In this document: positions 38,654 through 49,086 of the stretch, piece after piece
Layout of the letters: every line of letters starts with the position of its first letter
Position numbering within the stretch: position 1 is the stretch's first letter
NCBI RefSeq assembly: GCF_005222915.1
Contig: NZ_STFX01000024.1
Coordinates: forward strand, 200,777 to 264,776
Direction of reading: 5' to 3'
Origin: Rhizobium sp. FKL33
GTDB lineage: Bacteria; Pseudomonadota; Alphaproteobacteria; Rhizobiales; Rhizobiaceae
Length of the DNA stretch: 64,000 nucleotides
The notes under the pieces: generated by a model
Seen by the model: the letters and a program-made list of their open reading frames with translations, nothing else
Database searches by the model: none
Told to the model about the DNA's origin: nothing
Made by a program: the position numbers and the translations under genes

Positions 38654-39418
38654 GTGGTCTCGCCATCCGCGCAGTTCGAAGATTTGCGCTCAGCCCGCGT
38701 GCTGATCACTGGAGGCGCATCTGGAATCGGCGCCGCGTTGGTCGCCGGTTTTGCACGCCAGGGCGCCCGGATAGCGTTTATCGATATCGACGACGCAGCA
38801 GCCCAAAAGGCGATCGCATCCACCAAAGCTCCGATCCAACCCCTGTATAGACATGCGGATGTATCTGAGATTGAACCGACGCGCGCTGCTGTGACGGAGT
38901 TGATTGCGGAACTCGGCGGCCTCGACGTGCTGGTCAACAATGTCGGCTGGGACGATCGCCATGACGCCGAGACGGTGACCGAGGCCTATTGGGACCGCAA
39001 CATTTCGGTCAATCTGCGCGCCGCCTTCTTCGTCTCGCAAACCTGCCTGCCTGCCTTGAAAGCCTCCGGTCGCGGCGCGATCGTCAATTTCTCGTCCATC
39101 GCCTTCCTGATGAACCTGCCCGATCTTCCCGTCTATCTCACGGCGAAATCCGGCATGATCGGCATGACCAAGGCTTTGGCCGGGCAGTTCGGCAAGGACA
39201 ATGTCCGAGTCAATTGCATCCTGCCCGGTATGGTGCTGACCGAACGGCAAAAGGAACTCTGGATTTCCGACGAGGCCGCCAACGCCCATCGCGAGCGCCA
39301 ATGTCTCAAATTTTCCCTGACTGCCGACGACATGGTGGGACCATGTCTGTTTCTGGCGTCTGACAGCGCGCGGGCGATCACCGCGCAATCCCTGATCGTC
39401 GATGGAGGCTATTTCTGA
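38654..39418 (+). CDS. SDR-family dehydrogenase, probable sugar (galactose-type) 1-dehydrogenase
   Basis: 254 residues, classical short-chain dehydrogenase: cofactor motif TGGASGIG near the N terminus with an Asp-containing IDIDD that favours NAD, NNVGWDD, and the catalytic set Ser in NFSSIAF with Tyr and Lys in YLTAK. GTG start at 38654 with GAGGAGAGG 8 bases before it. First gene of an operon with KDGal kinase, KDPGal aldolase and a lactonase, so the likely reaction is D-galactose (or L-arabinose/fucose-like sugar) to the lactone, by context rather than by motif. Its stop overlaps the dgoK ATG by one base. Confidence 0.82.
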   Translation: MVSPSAQFEDLRSARVLITGGASGIGAALVAGFARQGARIAFIDIDDAAAQKAIASTKAPIQPLYRHADVSEIEPTRAAVTELIAELGGLDVLVNNVGWDDRHDAETVTEAYWDRNISVNLRAAFFVSQTCLPALKASGRGAIVNFSSIAFLMNLPDLPVYLTAKSGMIGMTKALAGQFGKDNVRVNCILPGMVLTERQKELWISDEAANAHRERQCLKFSLTADDMVGPCLFLASDSARAITAQSLIVDGGYF

Positions 39419-40335
39419 TGGTGAAACCGCAATTCGCAGCGGTCGACTGGGGCACGTCGAGTTTCCGCCTTTGGCTGATCGGCGAAAACGACGCCGTGAT
39501 CGGCGAAAGCCGCTCCGGCGAAGGCATGACGACGGCGCGCGAGACCGGCTTCGCCGAGATCCTCGCCAAGCATCTCGACCATGTGCAGGCGCCGGCGGAT
39601 ATTCCTGTCATCGTCTGCGGCATGGCTGGCGCCAAGCAGGGTTGGGTCGAGGCAGGCTATCTCGATGCGCCGGCAAAACTGGCCGATATCCCGGAGGGCG
39701 CGATCCGCGTCGAAGGACAGAGCCGCGACATCCGCATCCTGCCGGGCCTCGCCCAGCGCGATCCGAACGCCGCCGACGTGATGCGCGGCGAGGAGACGCA
39801 GCTTCTGGGCTGCGCGCAGAAGATCAAGAACAGCGATTGCCTCGTGGCCATGCCGGGCACCCATTCCAAATGGGTTCGCGTGGTCAAGGGCGAGGTGCTG
39901 GGTTTCGCCACGTTCATGACGGGCGAATTGTTCCAGGCGATTTCGCAGCACACGATCCTGCAGCACGCCATCAAGGATTCGCCCGGTTTCGACGGCGCCA
40001 ATCCGGCCTTCGTCAACGCCGTGCACGCCGCATTCAAGGAGCCGGAACTGACGGCCAATCGGCTGTTCTCGGTCCGGGCGCGCGGATTGCTGTTTTCGCT
40101 GACCAATTTCGAGGCGGAAGCGACGCTTTCGGGCACGATGCTCGGCCTCGAACTCGCCGGCGCGCTCAAATCCGCGCCGAAGGACACGCCTGTGGTGCTG
40201 GTCGTTTCCGGCAAGCTCAAGGGCCTCTATGAAGCAGCCTTCCACCGCGTGGGCCTGCAGTTTTCGACCGTGGACGCCGACGAAGCGGTGCGGGCCGGCC
40301 TTTCCCAGGCGGCGCGCAGCCTATGGTCTTTTTAA
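39418..40335 (+). CDS. dgoK: 2-dehydro-3-deoxygalactonokinase
   Basis: Phosphorylates KDGal to KDPGal in the De Ley-Doudoroff route. 305 residues. ASKHA-type fold: AAVDWGTSSFRLWLI at the N terminus (phosphate 1), the GMAGAKQGWVEAGY segment, MPGTHSKWV and the C-terminal region ARGLLFSLTNFEAEATLSG. Family length is normal. Coupled to the dehydrogenase upstream and 12 bases before the aldolase. Confidence 0.94.
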   Translation: MVKPQFAAVDWGTSSFRLWLIGENDAVIGESRSGEGMTTARETGFAEILAKHLDHVQAPADIPVIVCGMAGAKQGWVEAGYLDAPAKLADIPEGAIRVEGQSRDIRILPGLAQRDPNAADVMRGEETQLLGCAQKIKNSDCLVAMPGTHSKWVRVVKGEVLGFATFMTGELFQAISQHTILQHAIKDSPGFDGANPAFVNAVHAAFKEPELTANRLFSVRARGLLFSLTNFEAEATLSGTMLGLELAGALKSAPKDTPVVLVVSGKLKGLYEAAFHRVGLQFSTVDADEAVRAGLSQAARSLWSF

Positions 40336-40347
40336 GAAAGAAGTGAG

Positions 40348-40980
40348 ATGAGCCGTATTCCCTTTCCGGACATGAAATATCCGCTGGTCGCCATCCTGCG
40401 CGGCCTGACGCCGGCCGAGACGCCCGCAGCGATCGAGGCGCTCCTGAACGCCGGTTTCCGCGCCATCGAGATCCCGTTGAACTCGCCCGAGCCGTTCCGT
40501 TCGATCGAGATCGCGGCGAAGATGGCCCCTGCGGATGCGCTGATCGGCGCCGGAACGGTGCTGACCGAAGAGGATGTCGACCGCGTCGTGGACGCCGGCG
40601 GCCGCCTGTTCGTGAGCCCGAATGTCGACGTGCCGGTGCTGAGCCGCGCCGTGTCCAAGGGCATGGTGACGCTTCCCGGCGTCTTTACCCCCACCGAAGC
40701 GCTGGCGGCGGCCAAGGTCGGCGCCACGGGTCTCAAATTCTTCCCGGCCGGCGTGCTCGGCGCGACCGGCATCAACGCCATCAAGGCGGTGCTGCCCAAG
40801 GATCTGCTGCTGGCGGCCGTCGGAGGCGTCTCCGACGAGAATTTCGGCGAATACGCCAAGATCGGCATCAAGGCCTTCGGCCTGGGTTCCAGCATCTACA
40901 AGGAAGGCATGGACGCCGCCGACATCGCCCGCCGCGCCAACACCACCATCGACGCCTATCGCCGCGTCTTCGGAGCCTGA
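40348..40980 (+). CDS. dgoA: 2-dehydro-3-deoxy-6-phosphogalactonate aldolase
   Basis: Splits KDPGal into pyruvate and glyceraldehyde-3-phosphate. 210 residues, class I TIM-barrel aldolase: YPLVAILRGLTPAETPAAIE, the GAGTVLTEEDVDRV block and the Schiff-base Lys in TGLKFFPAGVLG. The RGxxP-type start favours the galactonate over the gluconate branch. Followed two bases later by the lactonase gene. Confidence 0.93.
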   Translation: MSRIPFPDMKYPLVAILRGLTPAETPAAIEALLNAGFRAIEIPLNSPEPFRSIEIAAKMAPADALIGAGTVLTEEDVDRVVDAGGRLFVSPNVDVPVLSRAVSKGMVTLPGVFTPTEALAAAKVGATGLKFFPAGVLGATGINAIKAVLPKDLLLAAVGGVSDENFGEYAKIGIKAFGLGSSIYKEGMDAADIARRANTTIDAYRRVFGA

Positions 40981-40982
40981 TC

Positions 40983-41876
40983 ATGACCGACGTTCAAGAG
41001 TTTGCCGGCAGCGTCCTGTCGGACACCTCCGCCCATCTCGGCGAAGGCCCGACCTTCGATCCGACCACCAACACCGCCTATTGGTTCTCGATCCTCGATT
41101 GCGAACTGCATGAACTGGCGCTCGACACAAACACACTGGCGATCCACAAACTGCCGTTCATGGCGAGCGTGCTGGCCCGCATCGACGACGAGCGGCAGTT
41201 GATCGTGTCGGAAAACGGTCTCTATATCCGCGAAAAGCAGACGGGCGCGCTGTCGCTGGTCACCCCGATCGAGAACGATCTGCCGCATATGCGCTCGAAT
41301 GACGGCCGCACCCATCCGTCGGGCGCGCTGTGGTTCGGCACGATGACCAAGACCGGCGAAGGCCGCAAGGGCGCGGGCAAGATCTATCACGTCGCCGGCA
41401 GCACGGTGACGACGCTGTTCGAAGGCGTGTCGATCCCGAACGGCATCTGCTTCGCGCCTGATGGCACGGTCGGCTACTGGGTCGACACGATGGAGAACCG
41501 CTATATGCGCGTGACGCTCGATCCGCTGACAGGTCTGCCGCTCGGCGAAGCCGGAGTCTTCTCCGACGAAGCGGGCGTGGATGGCGGCATCGACGGTTCG
41601 GTCTGCGACGCCGAAGGCTATGTCTGGAACGCGCGCTGGGGCGTGGGCGAAGTGCGCCGCTACAACCCTGCAGGCGAGGTCGTGGCGATCTATAAGGTCC
41701 CGGCCACCCAGACCACCTGCCCCGCCTTCATCGGCGCGGATGCGGATCGTTTGCTGGTGACGTCCGCGCGCGAAGGCATGTCGGCGGAGGAAAAGGCCGC
41801 CGATCCCAAGGCCGGATTCACCTTCGAACTCGGCGTGAAGGTCAAGGGCGTGTTCGACGCTCCCTTCAAACTCTGA
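40983..41876 (+). CDS. SMP-30/gluconolactonase-family sugar lactonase
   Basis: Opens the sugar lactone made by the dehydrogenase. 297 residues, six-bladed propeller: HLGEGPTFDPTTNTAYWFSI with the metal-binding Glu, NDGRTHPSGALWFGTM with the Asn-Asp pair, PNGICFAPDG and GVDGGIDGSVCDAEGYVWNA. Last gene of the operon. No galactonate dehydratase (dgoD) or transporter is nearby, so the pathway must be completed elsewhere. Confidence 0.9.
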   Translation: MTDVQEFAGSVLSDTSAHLGEGPTFDPTTNTAYWFSILDCELHELALDTNTLAIHKLPFMASVLARIDDERQLIVSENGLYIREKQTGALSLVTPIENDLPHMRSNDGRTHPSGALWFGTMTKTGEGRKGAGKIYHVAGSTVTTLFEGVSIPNGICFAPDGTVGYWVDTMENRYMRVTLDPLTGLPLGEAGVFSDEAGVDGGIDGSVCDAEGYVWNARWGVGEVRRYNPAGEVVAIYKVPATQTTCPAFIGADADRLLVTSAREGMSAEEKAADPKAGFTFELGVKVKGVFDAPFKL

Positions 41877-41929
41877 TCACGACATCGGCGGGGCGCGGCA
41901 AGCATCGCGCTCCCCTGCTCTTTCGGCGG

Positions 41930-41941
41930 AATTGTACAATT
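41930..41941. promoter_or_regulatory. 12-bp palindrome upstream of the haloperoxidase gene
   Basis: AATTGTACAATT is a perfect 12-bp palindrome about 100 bases before the haloperoxidase ATG, in the only gap between the sugar operon and that gene. TTGTACAA-type dyads are common GntR/IclR-type operator cores. Regulator unknown. Confidence 0.35.
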
Positions 41942-42038
41942 TACTCTTCCGCCACACGCCTCTTGCGGATTACCTCCCCTCTGTGCTTAATCGTTTGAAA
42001 CCGTCTTGGGAGAGGCGGAGTTAAGCTTGGGGGAATTC

Positions 42039-43370
42039 ATGAAAGAGATATTGCGCGCGGCCCGTCTCTGGGTGGCGATATTTGCAGCAGGCATGTTCAT
42101 TGCGGCGCAAAGCCCCGCCTATTCCGCCGTCAAGGCGCCGGAGGATGTCGTTCAGGACTGGTACAAGCTGATCCTCGAACTGGTGCGCCATACGCCCAAT
42201 TATTCTCCGCCGGTCGCCAGCCGTTCCTTCGCCTATATCGGCGTGACGATCTATGAGGTGACGGCGAGCGGCAAGAGCGACATGGTTTCGCTCGCCGGTC
42301 AGTTGAACGGACTGACCGAGACGCCGAAGCGCGAAAAAGGCGCTGTTTACGACGAGTCGATCACGCTGAACGCTGCGATGAATTTCGCCGCGCAGAACTT
42401 CTTCGACCGGACCGGACCGACCGGTCAGCGTGCGCTCGCCAATCTCGGCAAGAAAATGCACGCCAAAGTGTCGACGGGCGTGCCGGACGATGTGTCCAAG
42501 CGCAGCGAGGCCTATGGTCTCGCAATCGCCCGACACATTTTCGACTGGTCGAAGAGCGATGGCGGCGCGGTGGTGGAGAATATGGGCTTCCCGCGCGAAT
42601 TCAAGCTGACCGCAGGGCCTGCTCATTGGGTTCCGACCAGCAAGATCGCCCAGCAGCAATTGCCGCTCTTGCCGGACTGGGGCAAGAACCGTCCCTTCGC
42701 CATGCCTTCGGGTTCGACCTGCCCCCTGCCGCCGCCGCTCGCCTATGGGGAGACGCCCGACACAGAATTCTACAAGGAAGCCAAGGAAGTCTACGACACG
42801 GTCAACACTCTGACGAAGGAACAGCGGATCATCGCCCGTTTCTGGTCGGATGACCCGATGCTGTCGCCGACGCCTCCTGGACACTGGATCTTCATCACGC
42901 TGAGCATCCTGAAGAAAGAGGATGCGGGCATCGAAAAGACGGCGGATGCGCTGGTGCGTTTGGGCGTTGCGGTTGCCGACGGCTTCATCGGCTGCTGGGA
43001 CGCCAAATTCAAGCACGATCTCGTGCGCCCGGTCACCTATATCAAGCGCGTCATCGATCCCAAATGGGAGCCGATCCTGATCACCCCGCCCTTCCCGGAA
43101 TATCCAAGCGGCCACAGCACGCAATCGGGGGCGGCGGCGGTGGCGCTCACGGCGGTGTTCGGCGACAACTACGCCTTCGACGACCATACGCATGAGGCGG
43201 ATAACTTGCCGGTGCGTCACTTCACGAGCTTCAAGGCGGCGGCCGAAGAAGCGGCGATTTCCCGGCTCTATGGCGGCATCCATTTCCGCGCCGCCATCGA
43301 CCTCGGGCTTCAACAGGGCGAGTGCATCGGCGCCTATGCGGTGAAGCTCAAAACGCGAGTGGGCGCATGA
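42039..43370 (+). CDS. secreted vanadium-dependent haloperoxidase/PAP2-family protein
   Basis: 443 residues. Signal peptide (about 1-30, ending AYSA). The complete vanadate/phosphate-binding triad of the family is present: K323..R330-P331 (KxxxxxxRP), P356-S-G-H359 (PSGHS) and S408-R409..H415 (SRxxxxxH). Members bind vanadate and oxidise halides with peroxide, or act as phosphatases; the sequence alone does not decide. ATG at 42039 has GGGGGA upstream. Its stop overlaps the ATG of the CRTAC1-like gene by four bases, so the two exported proteins are made together. Confidence 0.88.
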   Translation: MKEILRAARLWVAIFAAGMFIAAQSPAYSAVKAPEDVVQDWYKLILELVRHTPNYSPPVASRSFAYIGVTIYEVTASGKSDMVSLAGQLNGLTETPKREKGAVYDESITLNAAMNFAAQNFFDRTGPTGQRALANLGKKMHAKVSTGVPDDVSKRSEAYGLAIARHIFDWSKSDGGAVVENMGFPREFKLTAGPAHWVPTSKIAQQQLPLLPDWGKNRPFAMPSGSTCPLPPPLAYGETPDTEFYKEAKEVYDTVNTLTKEQRIIARFWSDDPMLSPTPPGHWIFITLSILKKEDAGIEKTADALVRLGVAVADGFIGCWDAKFKHDLVRPVTYIKRVIDPKWEPILITPPFPEYPSGHSTQSGAAAVALTAVFGDNYAFDDHTHEADNLPVRHFTSFKAAAEEAAISRLYGGIHFRAAIDLGLQQGECIGAYAVKLKTRVGA

Positions 43371-44965
43371 GAAGGATCGCACTTGCGATTGCGCTGCTGG
43401 GTGGGGTTGCGCCGCTTTCGGCGCGTGCCGGCGCGGACGTCGTTACGCCGCATTTCGAAGACCAGACGGCCAGTTCCGGCATCTCCAGCGTCTATGCCGG
43501 CGACTGGCAGTATATGGTCGGCGGCGGCGCGGCGAGCTTCGACTGCAATGGCGACGGCTTCGAGGATCTCTGGCTCGCCGGCGGCGAAGGCGCTTCCAAG
43601 CTCTTCGTCAACAGATCGACGCGCGGCGGCGACCTTAAATTCGAGGAGGCCAAAAGCGGGGCGGAATTAGCCGCGACGACCGGCGCCTATCCGATCGACA
43701 TCGATGGCGACGGGATCAAGGATCTCGTCGTGCTTCGGGTCGGGGAAAGCGTAGCGCTCAAGGGCCTCGGCGGCTGCAAGTTCGAACGCGCCAACGAGGC
43801 CTGGGGCTTCACCGGCGGCGACGCCTGGTGGACGTCCTTCTCCGCCACCTGGGAACGAGGCCTGCAATGGCCGACGCTGGCGCTCGGCGCCTATGTCGAC
43901 CGCAATGAAGACACTTACCCTTGGGGCACCTGCACCGACAACTGGCTGATCCGGCCGGATGGCGACGGCAAGCGCTTCGCCAAGCCCTTGTCCCTCAAGC
44001 CGAGTTTCTGCCCGCTCTCCATCCTGTTCACCGACTGGAACCGTTCGGGAACGCCTTCGCTGCGCGTCTCCAACGACCGCGAATATTACAAAGGCGGCCA
44101 GGAGCAGATGTGGAAGATCCCGCCGGGACAGCCACCCAAGCTCTACACCCAGGACGAAGGTTGGAAATATCTGCGCATCTGGGGCATGGGCATCGCCGGC
44201 TACGATCTCGATTCCGACGGCTATCCGGAATATTTCCTGACCAGCATGGCCGACAACAAACTGCAGGCGCTGGCGGCGATCCCCGAGGACGGCAAGCCGA
44301 AGCCCGGTTATACGGACATCGCCTTCGCCAAAGGCGCGACCGCGCATCGCCCCTATACCGGAGGCGAATGGAAGCCATCGACCGCCTGGCACACCGATTT
44401 CCAGGACGTCAACAATGACGGACGGGTCGATCTGTTCATCGCCAAGGGCAATGTCTCGACCATGCCGGACTTCGCCATCAAGGATCCCAACAATCTTCTC
44501 GTCCAGCAGCCGGACGGTAAATTCGCCGAGATGGGCGACAAGGCCGGCGTCGACAGCATGAAGACGTCGCGCGGGGCCGCGCTGGCGGACTTCAACCTTG
44601 ACGGCCTCGTCGATCTTGTCGTCGTCAATCGCTGGGAGAATTCCGAGATCTGGCGCAATGTCACCAAGGACGCAGGGCGTTTCATCGAATTGCAGCTGCG
44701 GCAGGACGGGCCAAACCGCGACGGAATCGGCTCCTGGGTGGAGGTGAAACTCGGCGATCGGATTATTCGCCGCGAGATCACCATCGGCGGCGGCCATGCC
44801 GGCGGCACATTGGGCTGGATCCATTTCGGCGTGGGTGATCTGAAAGACGTCGAGCTTCGCGTGATCTGGCCCGACGGACAACCAGATGCGTGGCGCAAAG
44901 TGGCGACCAACGCTCTCTATATCGTCGAACGGAATAAATCCGTGAGCCCCTGGACCGGGCAGTAA
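43367..44965 (+). CDS. exported CRTAC1-like protein with FG-GAP repeats and ASPIC/UnbV domain
   Basis: 532 residues. Signal peptide (MRRIALAIALLGGVAPLSARA). Then a beta-propeller of FG-GAP/VCBS repeats, each with an EF-hand-like Ca loop: DCNGDGFEDLW, DIDGDGIKDL, DLDSDGYPEY, DVNNDGRVDLF, DFNLDGLVDL. The C-terminal 80 residues are an ASPIC/UnbV domain (ELQLRQDGPNRDGIGSWVEV onward). Probably a calcium-stabilised periplasmic or secreted binding protein. Translation is coupled to the haloperoxidase-like gene; the pairing recurs in other bacteria as far as I recall, but a joint function has not been shown to my knowledge. Confidence 0.87.
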   Translation: MRRIALAIALLGGVAPLSARAGADVVTPHFEDQTASSGISSVYAGDWQYMVGGGAASFDCNGDGFEDLWLAGGEGASKLFVNRSTRGGDLKFEEAKSGAELAATTGAYPIDIDGDGIKDLVVLRVGESVALKGLGGCKFERANEAWGFTGGDAWWTSFSATWERGLQWPTLALGAYVDRNEDTYPWGTCTDNWLIRPDGDGKRFAKPLSLKPSFCPLSILFTDWNRSGTPSLRVSNDREYYKGGQEQMWKIPPGQPPKLYTQDEGWKYLRIWGMGIAGYDLDSDGYPEYFLTSMADNKLQALAAIPEDGKPKPGYTDIAFAKGATAHRPYTGGEWKPSTAWHTDFQDVNNDGRVDLFIAKGNVSTMPDFAIKDPNNLLVQQPDGKFAEMGDKAGVDSMKTSRGAALADFNLDGLVDLVVVNRWENSEIWRNVTKDAGRFIELQLRQDGPNRDGIGSWVEVKLGDRIIRREITIGGGHAGGTLGWIHFGVGDLKDVELRVIWPDGQPDAWRKVATNALYIVERNKSVSPWTGQ

Positions 44966-44998
44966 ATGCGATGCGGATAGCTTGCGCAGCTCTCCGCC

Positions 44999-45820
44999 TC
45001 AACCCTGCGGCGGCGCGCCATCCACCTCATAGGTCCAGACCCGGAAGCCTTTGAGCACATGCGGGCCGAACGAGTTGACGAGCGGAATATCCGCGGCGTC
45101 GCGCCCGCGGGCCACGACGATCCGACCGATGCGCGGAATATTGTTGCGGGGATCGAAGGTCACCCAGCCGCAATCGAGATAGACTTCGATCCAGGCGCTG
45201 AAATCCATCGGATCGACCACCGGCACGCCGATATCTCCGAGATGGCCGTTGACATAGCGGGCCGGAATATTGAGGCAACGGCAGAGCGCAAGAGCGAGAT
45301 GGGCGTAGTCGCGACACACGCCGACCTTCTCGCCGAATGCTTCGTAAGCGGTGCGCGTGGACCGCGCCTGCATATAGTCGAAGGCAATATGGGCATGCAC
45401 GAAATCGCAGACAGCCTGGACGCGCGTCCATCCGGGCGCGACTTCGCCGAACAGATCCCACGCCGCCTGGCTGAGCCGGTCGGTCTCGCAATAACGGCTG
45501 CCCATCAGATAGACCAGGCAATCATCCGGCAATTCAGAGACCGGCACTTCCCTCGCGTTCGGCCAGGCCAGTTCCGGAAGGCCGCTGTCGCGGATGGTCG
45601 CATCGCCCCAGATCGTCAGATCGCCTGCAGGGGCGAGCAACCGCCTGCATTTGTTTCCGAACATGTCGAAATAGGTGGAAATCGGCAGGATCGGCTGGGT
45701 GAACGTAGCCTCCGGCGCGAGAAGATCGCCGGCACGGTCTTCGTGGACTGAAAGAAGGCAGACAAGAGCGGTCGGATTATCGCAGTGAATAGTAATTTCG
45801 TAACCGTAGCGAATGAACAT
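44999..45820 (-). CDS. transglutaminase-like cysteine peptidase family protein
   Basis: 273 residues. An N-terminal bacterial-transglutaminase-associated domain (MFIRYGYEITIHCDNPTALV) and a core with catalytic Cys in GVCRDYAHLALALCR, His in YVNGHLGDIG and Asp in WVTFDPRNNIPR, the usual triad. Cytoplasmic by sequence (no signal peptide). Often found beside other stress or wall genes; the substrate is unknown. ATG at 45820 chosen over 45859 because AAGAGAG precedes it. Confidence 0.88.
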   Translation of the reverse strand: MFIRYGYEITIHCDNPTALVCLLSVHEDRAGDLLAPEATFTQPILPISTYFDMFGNKCRRLLAPAGDLTIWGDATIRDSGLPELAWPNAREVPVSELPDDCLVYLMGSRYCETDRLSQAAWDLFGEVAPGWTRVQAVCDFVHAHIAFDYMQARSTRTAYEAFGEKVGVCRDYAHLALALCRCLNIPARYVNGHLGDIGVPVVDPMDFSAWIEVYLDCGWVTFDPRNNIPRIGRIVVARGRDAADIPLVNSFGPHVLKGFRVWTYEVDGAPPQG

Positions 45821-45951
45821 GCGCTCTCTTTCATGAATTCGAAAAGCGGAGAGACGCAAGACGCATCCCGGTTCGCCCGAGAGGCTGGACGTTGATGACG
45901 GTCCGCGCTCAGGCGATTGCAGAGGCGGCCTCAGGCCGCCCCTATGTTGGA

Positions 45952-46092
45952 TCAGCGCTTGCCCGGCGGCTGTTTCGCCGGGGCGCCGGCGAGCTTTACC
46001 TGGTTGCCGAAAGGACTTTCCTGCTTGGGCGCCGGCTTGTCCTGCTTGGGTTTTCTGGCTTCTTTAGAGCTGTGTTTCTGGCCCTTGGCCAT
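45952..46092 (-). CDS. small basic conserved protein
   Basis: 46 residues, too short for most gene callers. Starts MAKGQKHSSKEARKPKQDK and ends KLAGAPAKQPPGKR: Lys/Pro-rich, very basic, probably disordered. Ribosome-binding AGGGAAGGA lies 8-16 bases before the ATG. Small MAKGQ-type proteins of this sort occur in other Hyphomicrobiales as I recall; a nucleic-acid-binding role is a guess. Confidence 0.6.
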   Translation of the reverse strand: MAKGQKHSSKEARKPKQDKPAPKQESPFGNQVKLAGAPAKQPPGKR

Positions 46093-46122
46093 AAGCGTAG
46101 TCCTTCCCTAGTTGAGCCACAC

Positions 46123-46380
46123 TCAGTGGCGATCCTGGTCCAACGCCGCATCGAGATCACTGGCGCTGATGTCAGCCGTCCGGCTTGAAGGACCGCGCAT
46201 GCCGATAGCCGGCAAATACACGGTCGACGCAATCCGGCGCCATTCCGCGCCGGCATCGCTCACGCATCGCACTTCATTATGCACGACATGATACTCGCCT
46301 TCCGGCAACGGGCGCTCTGCGCCGGGAAGGTGAAATGAGGCGTGGACTCGTATGGTCGCCTGCCTGCGCCGTACGTTCAT
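46123..46380 (-). CDS. small conserved protein of unknown function
   Basis: 85 residues. Beta-rich N-terminal part (RQATIRVHASFHLPGAERPL, then EGEYHVVHNEVRCVSDAGAE), then IASTVYLPA and an Asp-rich acidic tail. The pattern is that of a small Hyphomicrobiales protein in which a P-G-YxV segment is conserved; function unknown. ATG at 46380 has GGAG 8 bases upstream; the open extension to 46518 is not supported. Thirty bases separate it from the downstream 46-residue protein, suggesting an operon. Confidence 0.62.
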   Translation of the reverse strand: MNVRRRQATIRVHASFHLPGAERPLPEGEYHVVHNEVRCVSDAGAEWRRIASTVYLPAIGMRGPSSRTADISASDLDAALDQDRH

Positions 46381-46686
46381 ATTATGTTCTCCGGAGCGCT
46401 CAGCACGGCAATCTCCAGGCGACGCAAAGCTTGGCGTCCACCGGCGATACAACGTCACATGCAGCGTCTTGTTTCGAAATACGTAAAGTAGCGCCAACGC
46501 GGCGCAGTCTGTCGACATTCACGGATCAGGCGCAATGCGAAGAGCCGCCTTCCAATGAATATCCAAATGCCGGCTTGAATAAAAATCCGGCTCCGAGATC
46601 GACGTGCCGACTGTACATGGCGCACAGCCGGCAAGCAAGGCGCGAAGCGCCAAACAACGGTCCGGCGTCGCCGCCGGAGCCCTTTG
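46381..46686. other. intergenic stretch without supportable gene
   Basis: Roughly 305 bases between the 85-residue protein and the end of the acetoacetyl-CoA synthetase gene. It holds small hairpins only: GGCGC / GCGCC near 46650 and TCCGGC / GCCGGA near 46661-46678, the latter possibly part of a weak terminator for the synthetase gene (minus strand), without a good T-tract. I see no promoter or RNA with confidence. Confidence 0.5.
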
Positions 46687-48639
<1,953 letters not shown>

Positions 48640-48816
48640 GGCATTCTCTCCTCAAGCGCGCCCTCGAACCGGCGCCCGTTTGCGCCGCAATGCAGCATAA
48701 GAGACGCACGCTGGCAATCCCGTCCGAGCGAGGAACGGTACCCGCTCCAAGCCTGATTTAAATCAGTTTTTTACCAAATCGGTTTAAATCACGATCAACT
48801 GCCGGAGGGCCGCGTC

Positions 48817-49071
48817 ATGCCCCACATCATCATCGGATTTCTGAAGCTCACTTTGGCCTGCCTGATTCTCGGCGCGGCCATGAATTTGGTCGGCCTCTCG
48901 GCCGAGCGCATTCTCGCAAGCTTTTCCATGACCTCAGCCGAACTCTGGCTGCTCATACAGAGATTTGTCGACTGGGCCTTGCCGAATATCGGGCTGGGGG
49001 CGGCGGTGATCCTGCCGATCTGGCTGTTCACCTATCTGTTCCTGCCGCCCCGCAGCGGCTATGACGAATAG
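48817..49071 (+). CDS. small two-helix membrane protein (DUF6460-like)
   Basis: 84 residues with two hydrophobic helices (about 4-28 and 55-78) separated by an amphipathic stretch (SAERILASFSMTSAELWLLI). Resembles small Hyphomicrobiales membrane proteins annotated as DUF6460; I make this assignment from memory. Divergent from the synthetase gene and convergent with potI. Confidence 0.68.
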   Translation: MPHIIIGFLKLTLACLILGAAMNLVGLSAERILASFSMTSAELWLLIQRFVDWALPNIGLGAAVILPIWLFTYLFLPPRSGYDE

Positions 49072-49086
49072 AGGCCTGTCCTTGGG

